NCBI RefSeq assembly: GCF_025642975.1
Contig: NZ_JANZKJ010000002.1
Coordinates: 1 to 64,000, forward strand
Source of the DNA: Pseudomonas sp. RIT-PI-S
GTDB taxonomy: Bacteria > Pseudomonadota > Gammaproteobacteria > Pseudomonadales > Pseudomonadaceae
DNA length: 64,000 nt
Direction of reading: 5' to 3'
The notes beneath the pieces were generated by a model, which ran no database searches, was not told the origin of the DNA, and saw only the letters and a list, made by a program, of their open reading frames with translations. The translations under genes and the position numbers were made by a program. Shown here one piece after another: positions 54,171-62,744 of the stretch (position 1 is its first letter; every line of letters starts with the position of its first letter).

Positions 54171-54202
54171 AAAGCCGCGCGTTGCGCGGCTTTTTGTTTT
54201 TC
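54171..54202 (+). terminator. Original tRNA terminator, now at attR
   Basis: AAAGCCGCGC/GCGCGGCTTT stem with loop GTT and a long T-rich tail (TTTTTGTTTTT). Differs by one loop base from the copy now next to the tRNA. Confidence 0.8.
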
Positions 54203-54256
54203 CCAAGGGGTGGCGTACCGGGATGCAGTCCTGAGCCAGCTCAGTAACACCATTGC

Positions 54257-56539
54257 TCAGTCGGCCATGACCCGATCAGGCGTCATCGGTGTGCTGCGTA
54301 CGCGTTTTCCGGTCGCGTGATAGATCGCGTTGCAGATGGCCGCGGACACTCCGACGATGCCGATCTCCCCTACCCCCTTGGCGCCCAGGCGGCTGACGAT
54401 GCGGTCGTCTTCGTCGACGAATATCACGTCGATGTCATGGATGTCGGCGTTCACCGCCACATGGTATTCGGAGAGGTTGTGGTTCATGAAGCGGCCAAGC
54501 TTGTGATCGGCCCAGGTCGCTTCGTGCAGGGCTTCGCTGATGCCCCACACCACGGCGCCGGTGACTTGGCTATGAGCGGTTTTAAGGCTCATGATCCGGC
54601 CGGCGGCGATCGCACTGACCACCCGCGTTACGCGCACAGTGCCGAAGGTTTCATCCACCTTGACCTCGGCGAACACCGCCGAGTGCGTCGCCCGGACGTA
54701 CTTCTTCTGCTTGAGTACATTGGGCAACAACAGGTACTTCTCTTCCACCCGGGTTTCCCCCGCCGCCGCTAGCAGCGCAGGCAGCTCAACCGAGGCGGAG
54801 GGGTTCTGTCGCAGGCGCATATGGCCCTGGACGAACTCCACATCCCTGAAGCGGTACTGCGCGAAGGGCTTGCCGGGCAGCGACTTGGCCATTTTGTACA
54901 ACCGTTTTTGCAGCTTTTCGCAGGCACCTTCCACGGCCGAACCGACCGTGGTGACATGGGACGAGCCACCTTCGATGGGCGCTACCGGCAGGGTGGAGTC
55001 GCCCAACTGAAAGGTGACTTTCTCCAGCTCCAGGCCCATGGCCGCGGCGGCGATCATGGACATCACCGTATAAGTACCGGTCCCGATGTCGGTGGCCGCG
55101 CTGCTGACCACCAGCCGCCCATCGGCATGCAGCACCGCGCTGGCGCGGGCAAACATCTGCATGGCATCCCACTGCCCGGTCGCCATGCCCCAGCCCACCA
55201 GCTCGGTGCCTTCTTGCATCGAGCGTGGCGCCATCGGCCGGCGTGACCAACCGAAACGCGCGGCGGCCTGCTCGTAGCACGCCCGTAATTCCTTGGTGGA
55301 ATAGGGCAAGTCCTTCATCGGGTCGCGCTCGGCGTAATTCTTCAAGCGCAGCGCGAGCGGGTCCATGTTCAGCGCATAGGCCAGTTCGTCCATCGCCACT
55401 TCCAGCGCATGCACACCATGCGCGGCGCCAGGCGCACGCATATCGATCGGCGTGTATTGGTCAAGGTCCACCAGTCGGTAGCCAAGCCGTACGTTGTCGC
55501 AGGTGTAAAGCTGCCCCGACCAGTTCACCACCACCTCTACGTAGTCCTCGATGCGCGAGGTTTCGGCTATAGCTTCGTGCACGATGGCGCGCAGGGTGCC
55601 GTCACGCTCTGCAGCGAGCTTGAGGTGCTGGACGGTCTCGGGCCGGTGGCCAAAGGTAAACATTTGCTGGCGGGTGAGCACCACCCGCACCGAACGCTTG
55701 AGCTTGAGCGCGGCCATGACGGCCAGCGGCAACTGATACTGTGGCCGCAGCCCCGAGCCGAAGGCGCCGCCCACGTATGGGTTGCGTACCGTGACCTTTT
55801 TCTTCGACAGGCCGAACACATGCGAAACATACCAACGGCTGTTTTGCGAGCTCTGCGTTTTGTCGTAAATGGTCAGGTGGCCATCGGCGTCGCGGATCAC
55901 GGTGGAGGCGAACGGCTCAAGCGGGTTGTGGTGCTCGACGGCGTTGTAATAGGTCGCGGCAATCTTCACAGGCGCGGCCTCATACGCGGCGTCTGCATGG
56001 CCACGTTCGGCGGGTGGTGGTGAATAACCCGCCTTCAGCCGGCTCGGTTTATAGCCGCGGTGAAGGTTATTCATCAGGTTGGTATCGTGCGGTTCCACGG
56101 CGCACTCGGCCCGCACCAGCGACGAGGCATAGCGCGCGGCCTCGAACGTTTCGGCCACCACCAGGGCTATCGGTTGGCCGCTGTACCGCACGTTTTCGTC
56201 GTACAGCGGCCGGAAAGGCGAGCCGCTTGGGGCCGTCATGTCCTTGTACGACAGATCGAAAGCGCGCATCTTCGGCCGGTTCTGATGGGTAATGATCTCG
56301 ATCACCCCTGGTACGGCCAGCGCTTGCTCCAGGTCAAACCCGACGATCCGGCCCTTGGCGAAGCTGCTGTTGACCACCACGCCATAGGCCAGGTCAGCGG
56401 GGAAGTGCTCAGCCGCGTACTGCGCGGCGCCGGTGACCTTGTCACGGCCGTCCACGCGGGACACCGACATGCCTTTGGTGACATAACCTGTTCCAGCAGG
56501 CGCTACTGGAGCATTGAGTGCGTCGATCAGATCGGTCAT
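54257..56539 (-). CDS. paoC: Aldehyde oxidoreductase molybdenum subunit (PaoC/YagR-like)
   Basis: Large catalytic subunit of a xanthine-oxidase-family enzyme that oxidises aldehydes. The 760-residue protein binds the molybdenum cofactor: YVGGAFGSGLRPQY, MRAPGAAHGVHALEVAMDELA and QWDAMQM-type motifs, and the catalytic Glu725 in KGVGEIG near the C-terminus. It overlaps paoB by 4 bp in a paoA-paoB-paoC operon read toward attR. Substrate cannot be read from sequence; a xanthine dehydrogenase is less likely given the subunit split and PaoB features. Confidence 0.88.
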   Translation of the reverse strand: MTDLIDALNAPVAPAGTGYVTKGMSVSRVDGRDKVTGAAQYAAEHFPADLAYGVVVNSSFAKGRIVGFDLEQALAVPGVIEIITHQNRPKMRAFDLSYKDMTAPSGSPFRPLYDENVRYSGQPIALVVAETFEAARYASSLVRAECAVEPHDTNLMNNLHRGYKPSRLKAGYSPPPAERGHADAAYEAAPVKIAATYYNAVEHHNPLEPFASTVIRDADGHLTIYDKTQSSQNSRWYVSHVFGLSKKKVTVRNPYVGGAFGSGLRPQYQLPLAVMAALKLKRSVRVVLTRQQMFTFGHRPETVQHLKLAAERDGTLRAIVHEAIAETSRIEDYVEVVVNWSGQLYTCDNVRLGYRLVDLDQYTPIDMRAPGAAHGVHALEVAMDELAYALNMDPLALRLKNYAERDPMKDLPYSTKELRACYEQAAARFGWSRRPMAPRSMQEGTELVGWGMATGQWDAMQMFARASAVLHADGRLVVSSAATDIGTGTYTVMSMIAAAAMGLELEKVTFQLGDSTLPVAPIEGGSSHVTTVGSAVEGACEKLQKRLYKMAKSLPGKPFAQYRFRDVEFVQGHMRLRQNPSASVELPALLAAAGETRVEEKYLLLPNVLKQKKYVRATHSAVFAEVKVDETFGTVRVTRVVSAIAAGRIMSLKTAHSQVTGAVVWGISEALHEATWADHKLGRFMNHNLSEYHVAVNADIHDIDVIFVDEDDRIVSRLGAKGVGEIGIVGVSAAICNAIYHATGKRVRSTPMTPDRVMAD

Positions 56540-57591
56540 ACAGATTCCTCGCCGTTGAGCCTTTCGCCGGTATTGGTCACGGTGCCTTGCACGGCCAGGC
56601 TTAGCGCGCGAACGATCGCGCGATGGGCAAGGGGGATCTTGAAGTCATTGGCACCCTGGCCATGGGCGGTGCGCAGCAACGCATCGGCGGCCTTGGCGAA
56701 TACCGGCTCACTTGGCATGGCACCCATCAGCGCCTGCTCTACTTCGGTGTCTCGCCAAGGCTTGTGCGCCACCCCACCCAGCGCAAGACGCGCTTGGCGA
56801 ATGCTGCCGTCTTCGGCCAACTCGAGCGCAGCCGCCACGGAGACCAGCGCGAATGCATAGGATGCGCGCTCGCGAATCTTCAGATACACAGAATGGCCGG
56901 CAAAGCCTCGCGCCTCGGGCAGCTCAACGTGGGTGATGAGTTCGTCGAACGCTAGGTGGGTATCTTGGTCGGGACGGTCGCCAGGCAAACGATGGAAGTC
57001 AGCGAAGGGTATCTGCCGGCTGCTCGAGGGTGACTGCACATGAACGATAGCGCCCAGCGCGGCCAGAGCCACACACATGTCAGACGGATGCGTGGCGATG
57101 CAATGCTCGCTCGCGCCCAGGATCGCGTGCTGGCGGCTCAAGCCACCTATGGCGGAACAGCCAGTGCCCGGTTCCCGTTTGTTACAGGGCACGGTGGAGT
57201 CGTAGAAGTAATAGCAACGAGTGCGCTGTAGCAGGTTGCCGCCGTTCGTTGCCATATTACGCAACTGCGGCGAGGCGCCGGCGAGGATGGCGGCGCTCAG
57301 CAGCGGATAACGCGAGCGCACAGCCGGGTGATACGCCGTGTCGGCATTGCGAGCGAGCGCGCCCAGCATAAGCCCCCCGCTCGCCGTCTCCTCGATGCGC
57401 TCATAGGGCAAGCCGTTGATGTCGATGAGGCGCGCGGGCCGCATCACGTTCTCTTTCATCAGGTCGAGCAGGTTGGTCCCGCCCGCGATGAACTTGGCAG
57501 CGCCGAGGGCCATGCCGTTGCTTTCATGATCGCCGAGGGCGGCTAGGGCCTCGACGGCATCAGTAGGCGCGACGTAAGAGAAAGGGTTCAT
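56536..57591 (-). CDS. paoB: Aldehyde oxidoreductase FAD-binding subunit (PaoB/YagS-like)
   Basis: Middle electron-transfer subunit carrying FAD and, in E. coli PaoB, an extra [4Fe-4S] cluster. The 351-residue protein has the FAD motifs KFIAGGTNLLDLMKENV and ATNGGNLLQRTRC, and cysteines in RCYYFYD, PCNKREPGTGCSAIGG that match the cluster ligands of PaoB. It overlaps paoA and paoC by 4 bp each. Confidence 0.88.
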   Translation of the reverse strand: MNPFSYVAPTDAVEALAALGDHESNGMALGAAKFIAGGTNLLDLMKENVMRPARLIDINGLPYERIEETASGGLMLGALARNADTAYHPAVRSRYPLLSAAILAGASPQLRNMATNGGNLLQRTRCYYFYDSTVPCNKREPGTGCSAIGGLSRQHAILGASEHCIATHPSDMCVALAALGAIVHVQSPSSSRQIPFADFHRLPGDRPDQDTHLAFDELITHVELPEARGFAGHSVYLKIRERASYAFALVSVAAALELAEDGSIRQARLALGGVAHKPWRDTEVEQALMGAMPSEPVFAKAADALLRTAHGQGANDFKIPLAHRAIVRALSLAVQGTVTNTGERLNGEESV

Positions 57592-58151
57592 GCTGGCACC
57601 GTCCCCACCACGACGCTGCGATCAGTGCTCTCGGCGCAAACCGAGATGCCCATGACTTGGGTCACGGCTTGGACGATCTGCGGGTAGGCACCGCAACGGC
57701 AGAGGTTGCCGCTCATGAGTTCGCGGACCTCCACAGCGCTTTTAGCCTCGCCTTCGTGGATCAACCCGACCGCCGAGCATAATTGGCCCGGAGTGCAATA
57801 GCCGCACTGGAAAGCGTCGTGATCGATAAACGCCTGCTGCAGCGGATGCAAGGTGTCGCCGCCCGCCAGGCCCTCGACGGTGACGACGTCGCGGCCATTT
57901 TGCATGACCGCCAACGTCAGGCAGGCGTTGATGCGTTTGCCATTGACCAGCACGGTGCAGGCACCGCACTGGCCTTGGTCACAGCCTTTCTTGCTACCGG
58001 TAAGCTGCAGCTGTTCGCGCAGCAGATCCAGCAACGTCACCCAGGCCTCGACCTGAACGTGGGTTTCCTGACCGTTGACGCGTAGCGTCAGCGGATAGCG
58101 CGGCGCTGCGTCGACAACGCCAGGCGGCATGGGGGTGGCTGGTGTGCTCAT
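57588..58151 (-). CDS. paoA: Aldehyde oxidoreductase 2Fe-2S subunit (PaoA/YagT-like)
   Basis: Small subunit with two [2Fe-2S] clusters passing electrons from molybdenum to FAD. The 187-residue protein has the plant-ferredoxin cysteines C57, C62, C65 and C77 (GCDQGQCGACTVLVNGKRINAC without its last part) and the second set CGYC...CRC. Unlike E. coli PaoA there is no twin-arginine signal; the N-terminus is a short Pro-rich stretch, so the enzyme is probably cytoplasmic. A 14-bp palindrome (58156-58169) covers its ribosome site. Confidence 0.9.
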   Translation of the reverse strand: MSTPATPMPPGVVDAAPRYPLTLRVNGQETHVQVEAWVTLLDLLREQLQLTGSKKGCDQGQCGACTVLVNGKRINACLTLAVMQNGRDVVTVEGLAGGDTLHPLQQAFIDHDAFQCGYCTPGQLCSAVGLIHEGEAKSAVEVRELMSGNLCRCGAYPQIVQAVTQVMGISVCAESTDRSVVVGTVPA

Positions 58152-58464
58152 GGGTATCCTTCGAAGGATCGTTTGGATGGCGTGCAGGGCCGGGCTAGGC
58201 CTATCTGGCTCGCTCGGGAGTGCTCAGGAATAACCGCTGGCCGGCCTGCATGCCTTGGGAGATTCACTTTATTAAAGTAGGCATCCCAACCGGCGACCAG
58301 CCATTGGCCTAGACAGTGTTGGACACTTGATCGCGCGTATGTGCTGCTTGTGGATTGCTATCAGCCGGACTTATCGTTCGGCGAGCACGTAGCGCTGCGT
58401 TGGGTCTATGCTGCCTTTCGAACGTTCTTCAGCAGGCCAACAACGCATTCAACGGAGCAACCTC
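58152..58464. other. Divergent intergenic region paoA / isocitrate-lyase-family gene
   Basis: 313 bp without a gene. Notable are ATCCTTCGAAGGAT (58156-58169), overlapping the paoA Shine-Dalgarno, and the odd palindrome ACTTTATTAAAGT (58266-58278), which could be an operator for a regulator controlling one or both genes. No clear -35/-10 pair found. Confidence 0.5.
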
Positions 58465-59271
58465 ATGGCAATGGATACCCGCTTTCACACCCTCCACCAC
58501 AACGGTCTATTGGTCCTGGCCAACGTTGCCGACGCTGGCAGCGCGCGCATCGTGGAGCGCCTGGGCGGCACAGCGGTGGCCACCAGCAGCGCGGCAATGG
58601 CCTGGACGCACGGCTACCCCGACGGTGACCAGTTGCCGCTGGGCTTGCTGCGCACCACGGTCGAATCCATGGCCCGGGTGCTGAGCGTGCCGCTGACGGT
58701 GGACGTTGAGGGCGGCTATTCGGATGAACCCGCGCAAGTGGCCCGCGTCATCGATGCTGTAGTCGCCGCGGGCGCCGTAGGGATCAATATCGAAGACGGC
58801 GTGGCAGCGCCGGAGTTGCTCGTGCGCAAGATCGAAGCGGCAAGAAAGGCAGCGGATCAGCGCGGCGTGAACCTGTTCATCAACGCCCGCACCGACGTTT
58901 ACCGGAAAAACCTCTTCCCAGCCGAGCAGCGCCTAGAGAAAACCCTGGAACGCGCCGCGCTCTATGCCAACGCCGGGGCGAACGGGCTGTTCGCAATAGG
59001 CTTGGCCGATGCCGAAGAAATTGCCACGTTGTGCAAGGAAACCACCTTGCCGGTGAACCTGCTGCATTTGGATGGGCTGCCTTCGCTGGATGAGCTCAAA
59101 CGCCTTGGCGTGCGGCGCCTTAGCACGGGTTCAGCCATTGCCCAATTCTTGTACGGCGCATTGGGTTCGCTGGCCGCAGGCTTCCTGAGCAACGGCCAGC
59201 TCGATACCCAGTCCTTGAAAGGCCATACCTACGGCGAGCTTAATGCGCTGATGGCAGCTAACAACGGGTAA
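58465..59271 (+). CDS. Isocitrate lyase / PEP mutase family protein
   Basis: Predicted lyase or mutase acting on 2-oxo acids or phosphonates. The 268-residue TIM-barrel has VDVEGGYSDEP (metal-binding Asp/Glu), GAVGINIEDGV and NARTDVYRKNLFP, the core motifs of the superfamily. The KKCGH catalytic loop of true isocitrate lyases is absent, so glyoxylate-cycle function is unlikely. ATG 58465 behind GGAG. Divergent from the pao operon. Confidence 0.82.
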   Translation: MAMDTRFHTLHHNGLLVLANVADAGSARIVERLGGTAVATSSAAMAWTHGYPDGDQLPLGLLRTTVESMARVLSVPLTVDVEGGYSDEPAQVARVIDAVVAAGAVGINIEDGVAAPELLVRKIEAARKAADQRGVNLFINARTDVYRKNLFPAEQRLEKTLERAALYANAGANGLFAIGLADAEEIATLCKETTLPVNLLHLDGLPSLDELKRLGVRRLSTGSAIAQFLYGALGSLAAGFLSNGQLDTQSLKGHTYGELNALMAANNG

Positions 59272-59339
59272 CGGCCAGCCCAACGTATTCGGCTCATTCC
59301 GTGAGCCGAATAACCTCGCCATTCGGCCCATGGGCCGGC

Positions 59340-60437
59340 TTAGAAACTCCCCTTCAACCGCGCACCGGCATATGCCTGCGCCTCTTGCGCTTTCTCTACC
59401 ACCGCGGCGGTGCCGAAGAATTCGTGAGTCACACCGTCGTACAGCTTGCGTTCCACGCTCACGCCTTGGTTACGCAGGGCGGTCTCCAGCTGAGCGCCAT
59501 CGTCGCGCAGGGGGTCGATCTCGGCGTTGACGATGGTCACCGGCGGCAAGCCTTTGAGGTTGGCGTGCACCAGGTCCAGGCGGGGGTCTTTGAGGTCTGC
59601 GGCACTGTTGGTCACGTGAGCGACGAACCACAGCATCATCGGCCGGTTCAGCGGCTTGGCGTCGGCGTACTTCAGGTAAGCCTCGGTGTCGGTGTTGGTC
59701 TGGGCGACCGGGTACACCGCCAGCACATGCTTGGGCGCGGCCAGGCCCTTGTCACGCGCGGCAATGGCAGTGGCCACCGCCAGGTTGCCGCCGGCGCTCT
59801 CACCGGCCAGGGCTAGGCGCTTCGGATCGCCCCCCAGGCTCGCGGCGTTACTGCTCAACCAGCGCCAGGCGGCCACAGCGTCGTCATGTGCGGCAGGGAA
59901 TTTGTGCTCAGGCGCTTGCCGATAGTCCACGGACACCACAATGGCATTGGCCTGCTTGGCCAGCCCGCGGGCGCCACCGTCATATACGTTGCGGTCAGCG
60001 ATGACCCAGCCGCCGCCATGGAAATACAGCACCACCGGGAAGGGGCCAGTGCCTGCCGGGGTATACACCGTTGCCGGAAGCGTACCCGCGGCGCCCGCGA
60101 CGGTAATGTCCTTGGTGGTCACCCCTGGCACCAGTGCGGTTGGGCTGCTGTCGCGGCCCTGGTCAGCCAGCACACGCTTCACCGCGTCGGCGATGGTGGG
60201 TTGCTTGCGGGCTTCTTCCGGTGTGGTTTTCTCAATGGCTTTAGGGTCGAACGCCGCTTGAGCATTGAGCACCTTCTGCATGTCCGAATCGGTACGGAAC
60301 AGGCTTTTGGTGGAGCTGACCGCCAGTTCGGAAAGCGTGGGTTTTTCCGGATCACGGGCGCAGCCGGCGATAGTGGTCACACCGGCGGTGGCGATCGCCG
60401 CAACCAGGGCACAACGAAGCAAACGTGATGGAAGCAT
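59340..60437 (-). CDS. Alpha/beta-hydrolase lipoprotein, HSL-type esterase
   Basis: Predicted exported esterase or lipase. The 365-residue product has a lipoprotein signal (lipobox IAGC, Cys26), a linker, and a hormone-sensitive-lipase-type fold: oxyanion motif YFHGGGWV, nucleophile elbow LAGESAGGNLAVAT (GxSxG), and the later Asp (EIDPLRDDG) and His (GVTHEF) of the triad. ATG 60437 chosen because it starts the signal peptide; the frame extends 45 bp upstream. Substrate unknown. Confidence 0.87.
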   Translation of the reverse strand: MLPSRLLRCALVAAIATAGVTTIAGCARDPEKPTLSELAVSSTKSLFRTDSDMQKVLNAQAAFDPKAIEKTTPEEARKQPTIADAVKRVLADQGRDSSPTALVPGVTTKDITVAGAAGTLPATVYTPAGTGPFPVVLYFHGGGWVIADRNVYDGGARGLAKQANAIVVSVDYRQAPEHKFPAAHDDAVAAWRWLSSNAASLGGDPKRLALAGESAGGNLAVATAIAARDKGLAAPKHVLAVYPVAQTNTDTEAYLKYADAKPLNRPMMLWFVAHVTNSAADLKDPRLDLVHANLKGLPPVTIVNAEIDPLRDDGAQLETALRNQGVSVERKLYDGVTHEFFGTAAVVEKAQEAQAYAGARLKGSF

Positions 60438-60705
60438 AAGCGTGAGTCCTTTGCGGTACAGGCCTTGGGCCCGGAGCGCCACGGCTGTGGCAGGCGGGGC
60501 ACGTGCCCCTTACAGCAATTTGGGCAGGGCACAGCGAGGCCGCGTTCAAGGCAAATTGCCATAACCCGGACAAACGGCAGTCAGCCTACGCGCGGTACCG
60601 TCGGCCGGTGGCAAAAAAGACATGGCTCCTTGGCCTGCCTGTCACTGTGCTGCAACAGCGCGCTCCTACAGTGCGGCCTCCACATGCCTATAAAGAGATC
60701 GCATC

Positions 60706-62610
60706 TTGATTCCACGCCTTGTGCTGTCTTTGTCGATGGCCAGCTTTCCATTGGCCAGCGCCATTGCCGAGACCACGGTCACCACGCCCCGGCTGTCCAG
60801 CGCCGACAACTTCCGCGACGTCGCCGGCACTACCACTGCCTACACCAGCAGCAACGACGGCACCCTGCGCACCGGCGTGTTCTACCGGTCCAACGCGTTA
60901 ACGCTTTCCAGCGCAGACCTGGCCACCGTCAACACCTTGGGCATTAGCGCGGTGTTCGACCTGCGCACCGCCAGCGAGATCGCCAGCGCCCCCGACGTGC
61001 TGCCCACCGGTGCTACCTATACCAACATCGACGTGCTGGGTGCCGCCAGCCTCACCGGCACGGCTTCGATCACCAGCGCCGCTGCCGCGATGGCCTACAT
61101 GCAGCAGATGAACGAAGCCTTTGTCAGCGATGCCAACACACGCAGCCAACTGGCCACCTTGTTCAATGAGCTGGCCAGCGTGGACGGCGCGGCGCTGTTC
61201 CATTGCACCGCCGGCAAAGACCGCACGGGCTGGACCGCCGCCATGCTGCTGAGCATCGCCGGCGTGGACAGCGCCACCATCATGGCGGACTACCTGGCCA
61301 CCAATGACTACACCGCAGCCCGGGTTGCCGCGACCCTGGCGGCAATGCCCGCAGCGTATGCAGCCATTTACCAGCCGATGCTGACGGTCGATGCCAGTTA
61401 CCTGCAAGCCGGGCTGGATGAGATAACCACCCTGTACGGTTCGGTGGATAACTACCTCAAGAGCGGGCTGGGGCTGTCCCAGGCGACCCTTTACGTGCTC
61501 CGCGCCAAGCTGGTCGAATATGCTTCGCTGCCTGGCGCCGCCGGCTTGAGCGGCAATGCTTCGCGTGGCGCCGGGCTGTTGCTGGCCCTGCAAAACAGCA
61601 GCCTGTCTGGCGCCTACACCGCCTATAACTACTACCTGCAATCGGCCATCGACGCCGGCACCCTGGGCGGCGTGGAAAACACCGTGGGCGGGCAGCTCCA
61701 CGCAGACGCGGCCAGTTACCTGCTGCGCCAGCCGGCGTTGCTGCAATCGGCACTGGCGCCTTATGCCGATGGCCTGGACCTTCGGGTCGGCCAGCGCCGC
61801 GTCTGGACCACCGGGCTCGCCAGCTACCTGGGCACCGATGGCTCCTCCACCGCGGCCAGCAGCAGCGAGCACACCAGCGGCAGCCTGTTTGGCTTGACCC
61901 AACGCCTGAGCGAGCAATTGAGCGGCTACGCCAGCGTTGGCTACGGCAAGGGCTCGGTGGGCGCCGCTGGCGCCAGCGCAGACACGGACCTGGCCTATGT
62001 CGCCACAGGTGCGCGCTATGGCCTGGGCAGCCTTGACCGAGGCGCCTTCCTCGCGGCGGACCTGAGCACCGGCTGGGTCGACTACAGCAGCAAACGGCAG
62101 ATAGGCGGTGGCCTGGGCGCGGCCAAGGGCGATACCCACGGCAACCTCTATGGCGCGACCTTGCGCCTGGGTTACCTGGCGGGCCTGGGCGGTGTACAGG
62201 TGGAACCTTCCGTGGGCCTGCGCAGTGCCCATGTGAACCTGCATGGGTTCCAGGAAAAGGGCAGCGAGGTGGCGCTGGATGTGGCCAGCCTCAACGAAAC
62301 GACCCATAGCGCCCTGCTGGATGTGAAGCTGGCGCTGCCGGCGACCCAGGCCGGCGCGTTCAGCGTGCAACCCACGGCGCGCATGAGCTACGAGCGGTTC
62401 CTCGGCAACCCAGGCGTCAACAGCGAAGGTGAGGTGGCAGGTTACACCGTGAAACAGGCCTCGGCGTATGACAGCCGCAACCTGGTCAGCGGCGCCCTCG
62501 GCCTGGCCGCCGTCGATGGCCCGTTCAGCGCCGGCCTGGATCTAGGCCTGTCCAAAGCCCAGGACAGCCACGGTTACAGCGGTAACCTGCACGCGGCGTA
62601 CCGGTTCTAG
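60706..62610 (+). CDS. Tyrosine phosphatase / autotransporter fusion
   Basis: Exported protein of 634 residues combining two modules. After a signal peptide (LVLSLSMASFPLASAIA) comes a tyrosine-phosphatase domain of the DSP/Y_phosphatase3 type with NFRDVAGT (35-42) and the active-site loop HCTAGKDRTG (C167, R173). Residues about 350-634 form an autotransporter barrel ending HAAYRF with terminal Phe. The start is an unusual TTG at 60706 behind AAAGAGA; ATG at 60736 would shorten the signal. The phosphatase would thus lie at or beyond the cell surface. Confidence 0.82.
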   Translation: MIPRLVLSLSMASFPLASAIAETTVTTPRLSSADNFRDVAGTTTAYTSSNDGTLRTGVFYRSNALTLSSADLATVNTLGISAVFDLRTASEIASAPDVLPTGATYTNIDVLGAASLTGTASITSAAAAMAYMQQMNEAFVSDANTRSQLATLFNELASVDGAALFHCTAGKDRTGWTAAMLLSIAGVDSATIMADYLATNDYTAARVAATLAAMPAAYAAIYQPMLTVDASYLQAGLDEITTLYGSVDNYLKSGLGLSQATLYVLRAKLVEYASLPGAAGLSGNASRGAGLLLALQNSSLSGAYTAYNYYLQSAIDAGTLGGVENTVGGQLHADAASYLLRQPALLQSALAPYADGLDLRVGQRRVWTTGLASYLGTDGSSTAASSSEHTSGSLFGLTQRLSEQLSGYASVGYGKGSVGAAGASADTDLAYVATGARYGLGSLDRGAFLAADLSTGWVDYSSKRQIGGGLGAAKGDTHGNLYGATLRLGYLAGLGGVQVEPSVGLRSAHVNLHGFQEKGSEVALDVASLNETTHSALLDVKLALPATQAGAFSVQPTARMSYERFLGNPGVNSEGEVAGYTVKQASAYDSRNLVSGALGLAAVDGPFSAGLDLGLSKAQDSHGYSGNLHAAYRF

Positions 62611-62664
62611 GGGGCACATCTGTCAACGAAGGCATTGGTAGGCGCAACGCTCTACGTGCGCCTC

Positions 62665-62700
62665 GGCGCCAGGCAGTGCCCGCGCAGGCGGGCCTGGCGC
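62665..62700. repeat. REP-like palindrome
   Basis: GCGCCAGGC (62666-62674) pairs with GCCTGGCGC (62692-62700), with a CCCGC/GCGGG inner pairing possible. It lies between the convergent phosphatase-autotransporter gene and the membrane-protein gene, and may act as a terminator or as one of the scattered palindromic repeats of pseudomonads. Confidence 0.45.
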
Positions 62701-62744
62701 TTACCAGGCCTATCCCCGGATACAACGCTTCACCTGCGCGGGTG

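Noticed and set aside
60898..62370. 490-codon minus-strand frame across the phosphatase-autotransporter gene
   Set aside because: It is a shadow of a GC-rich gene; the plus strand has a signal peptide, an active-site motif and a barrel, and the minus product has no recognisable features.
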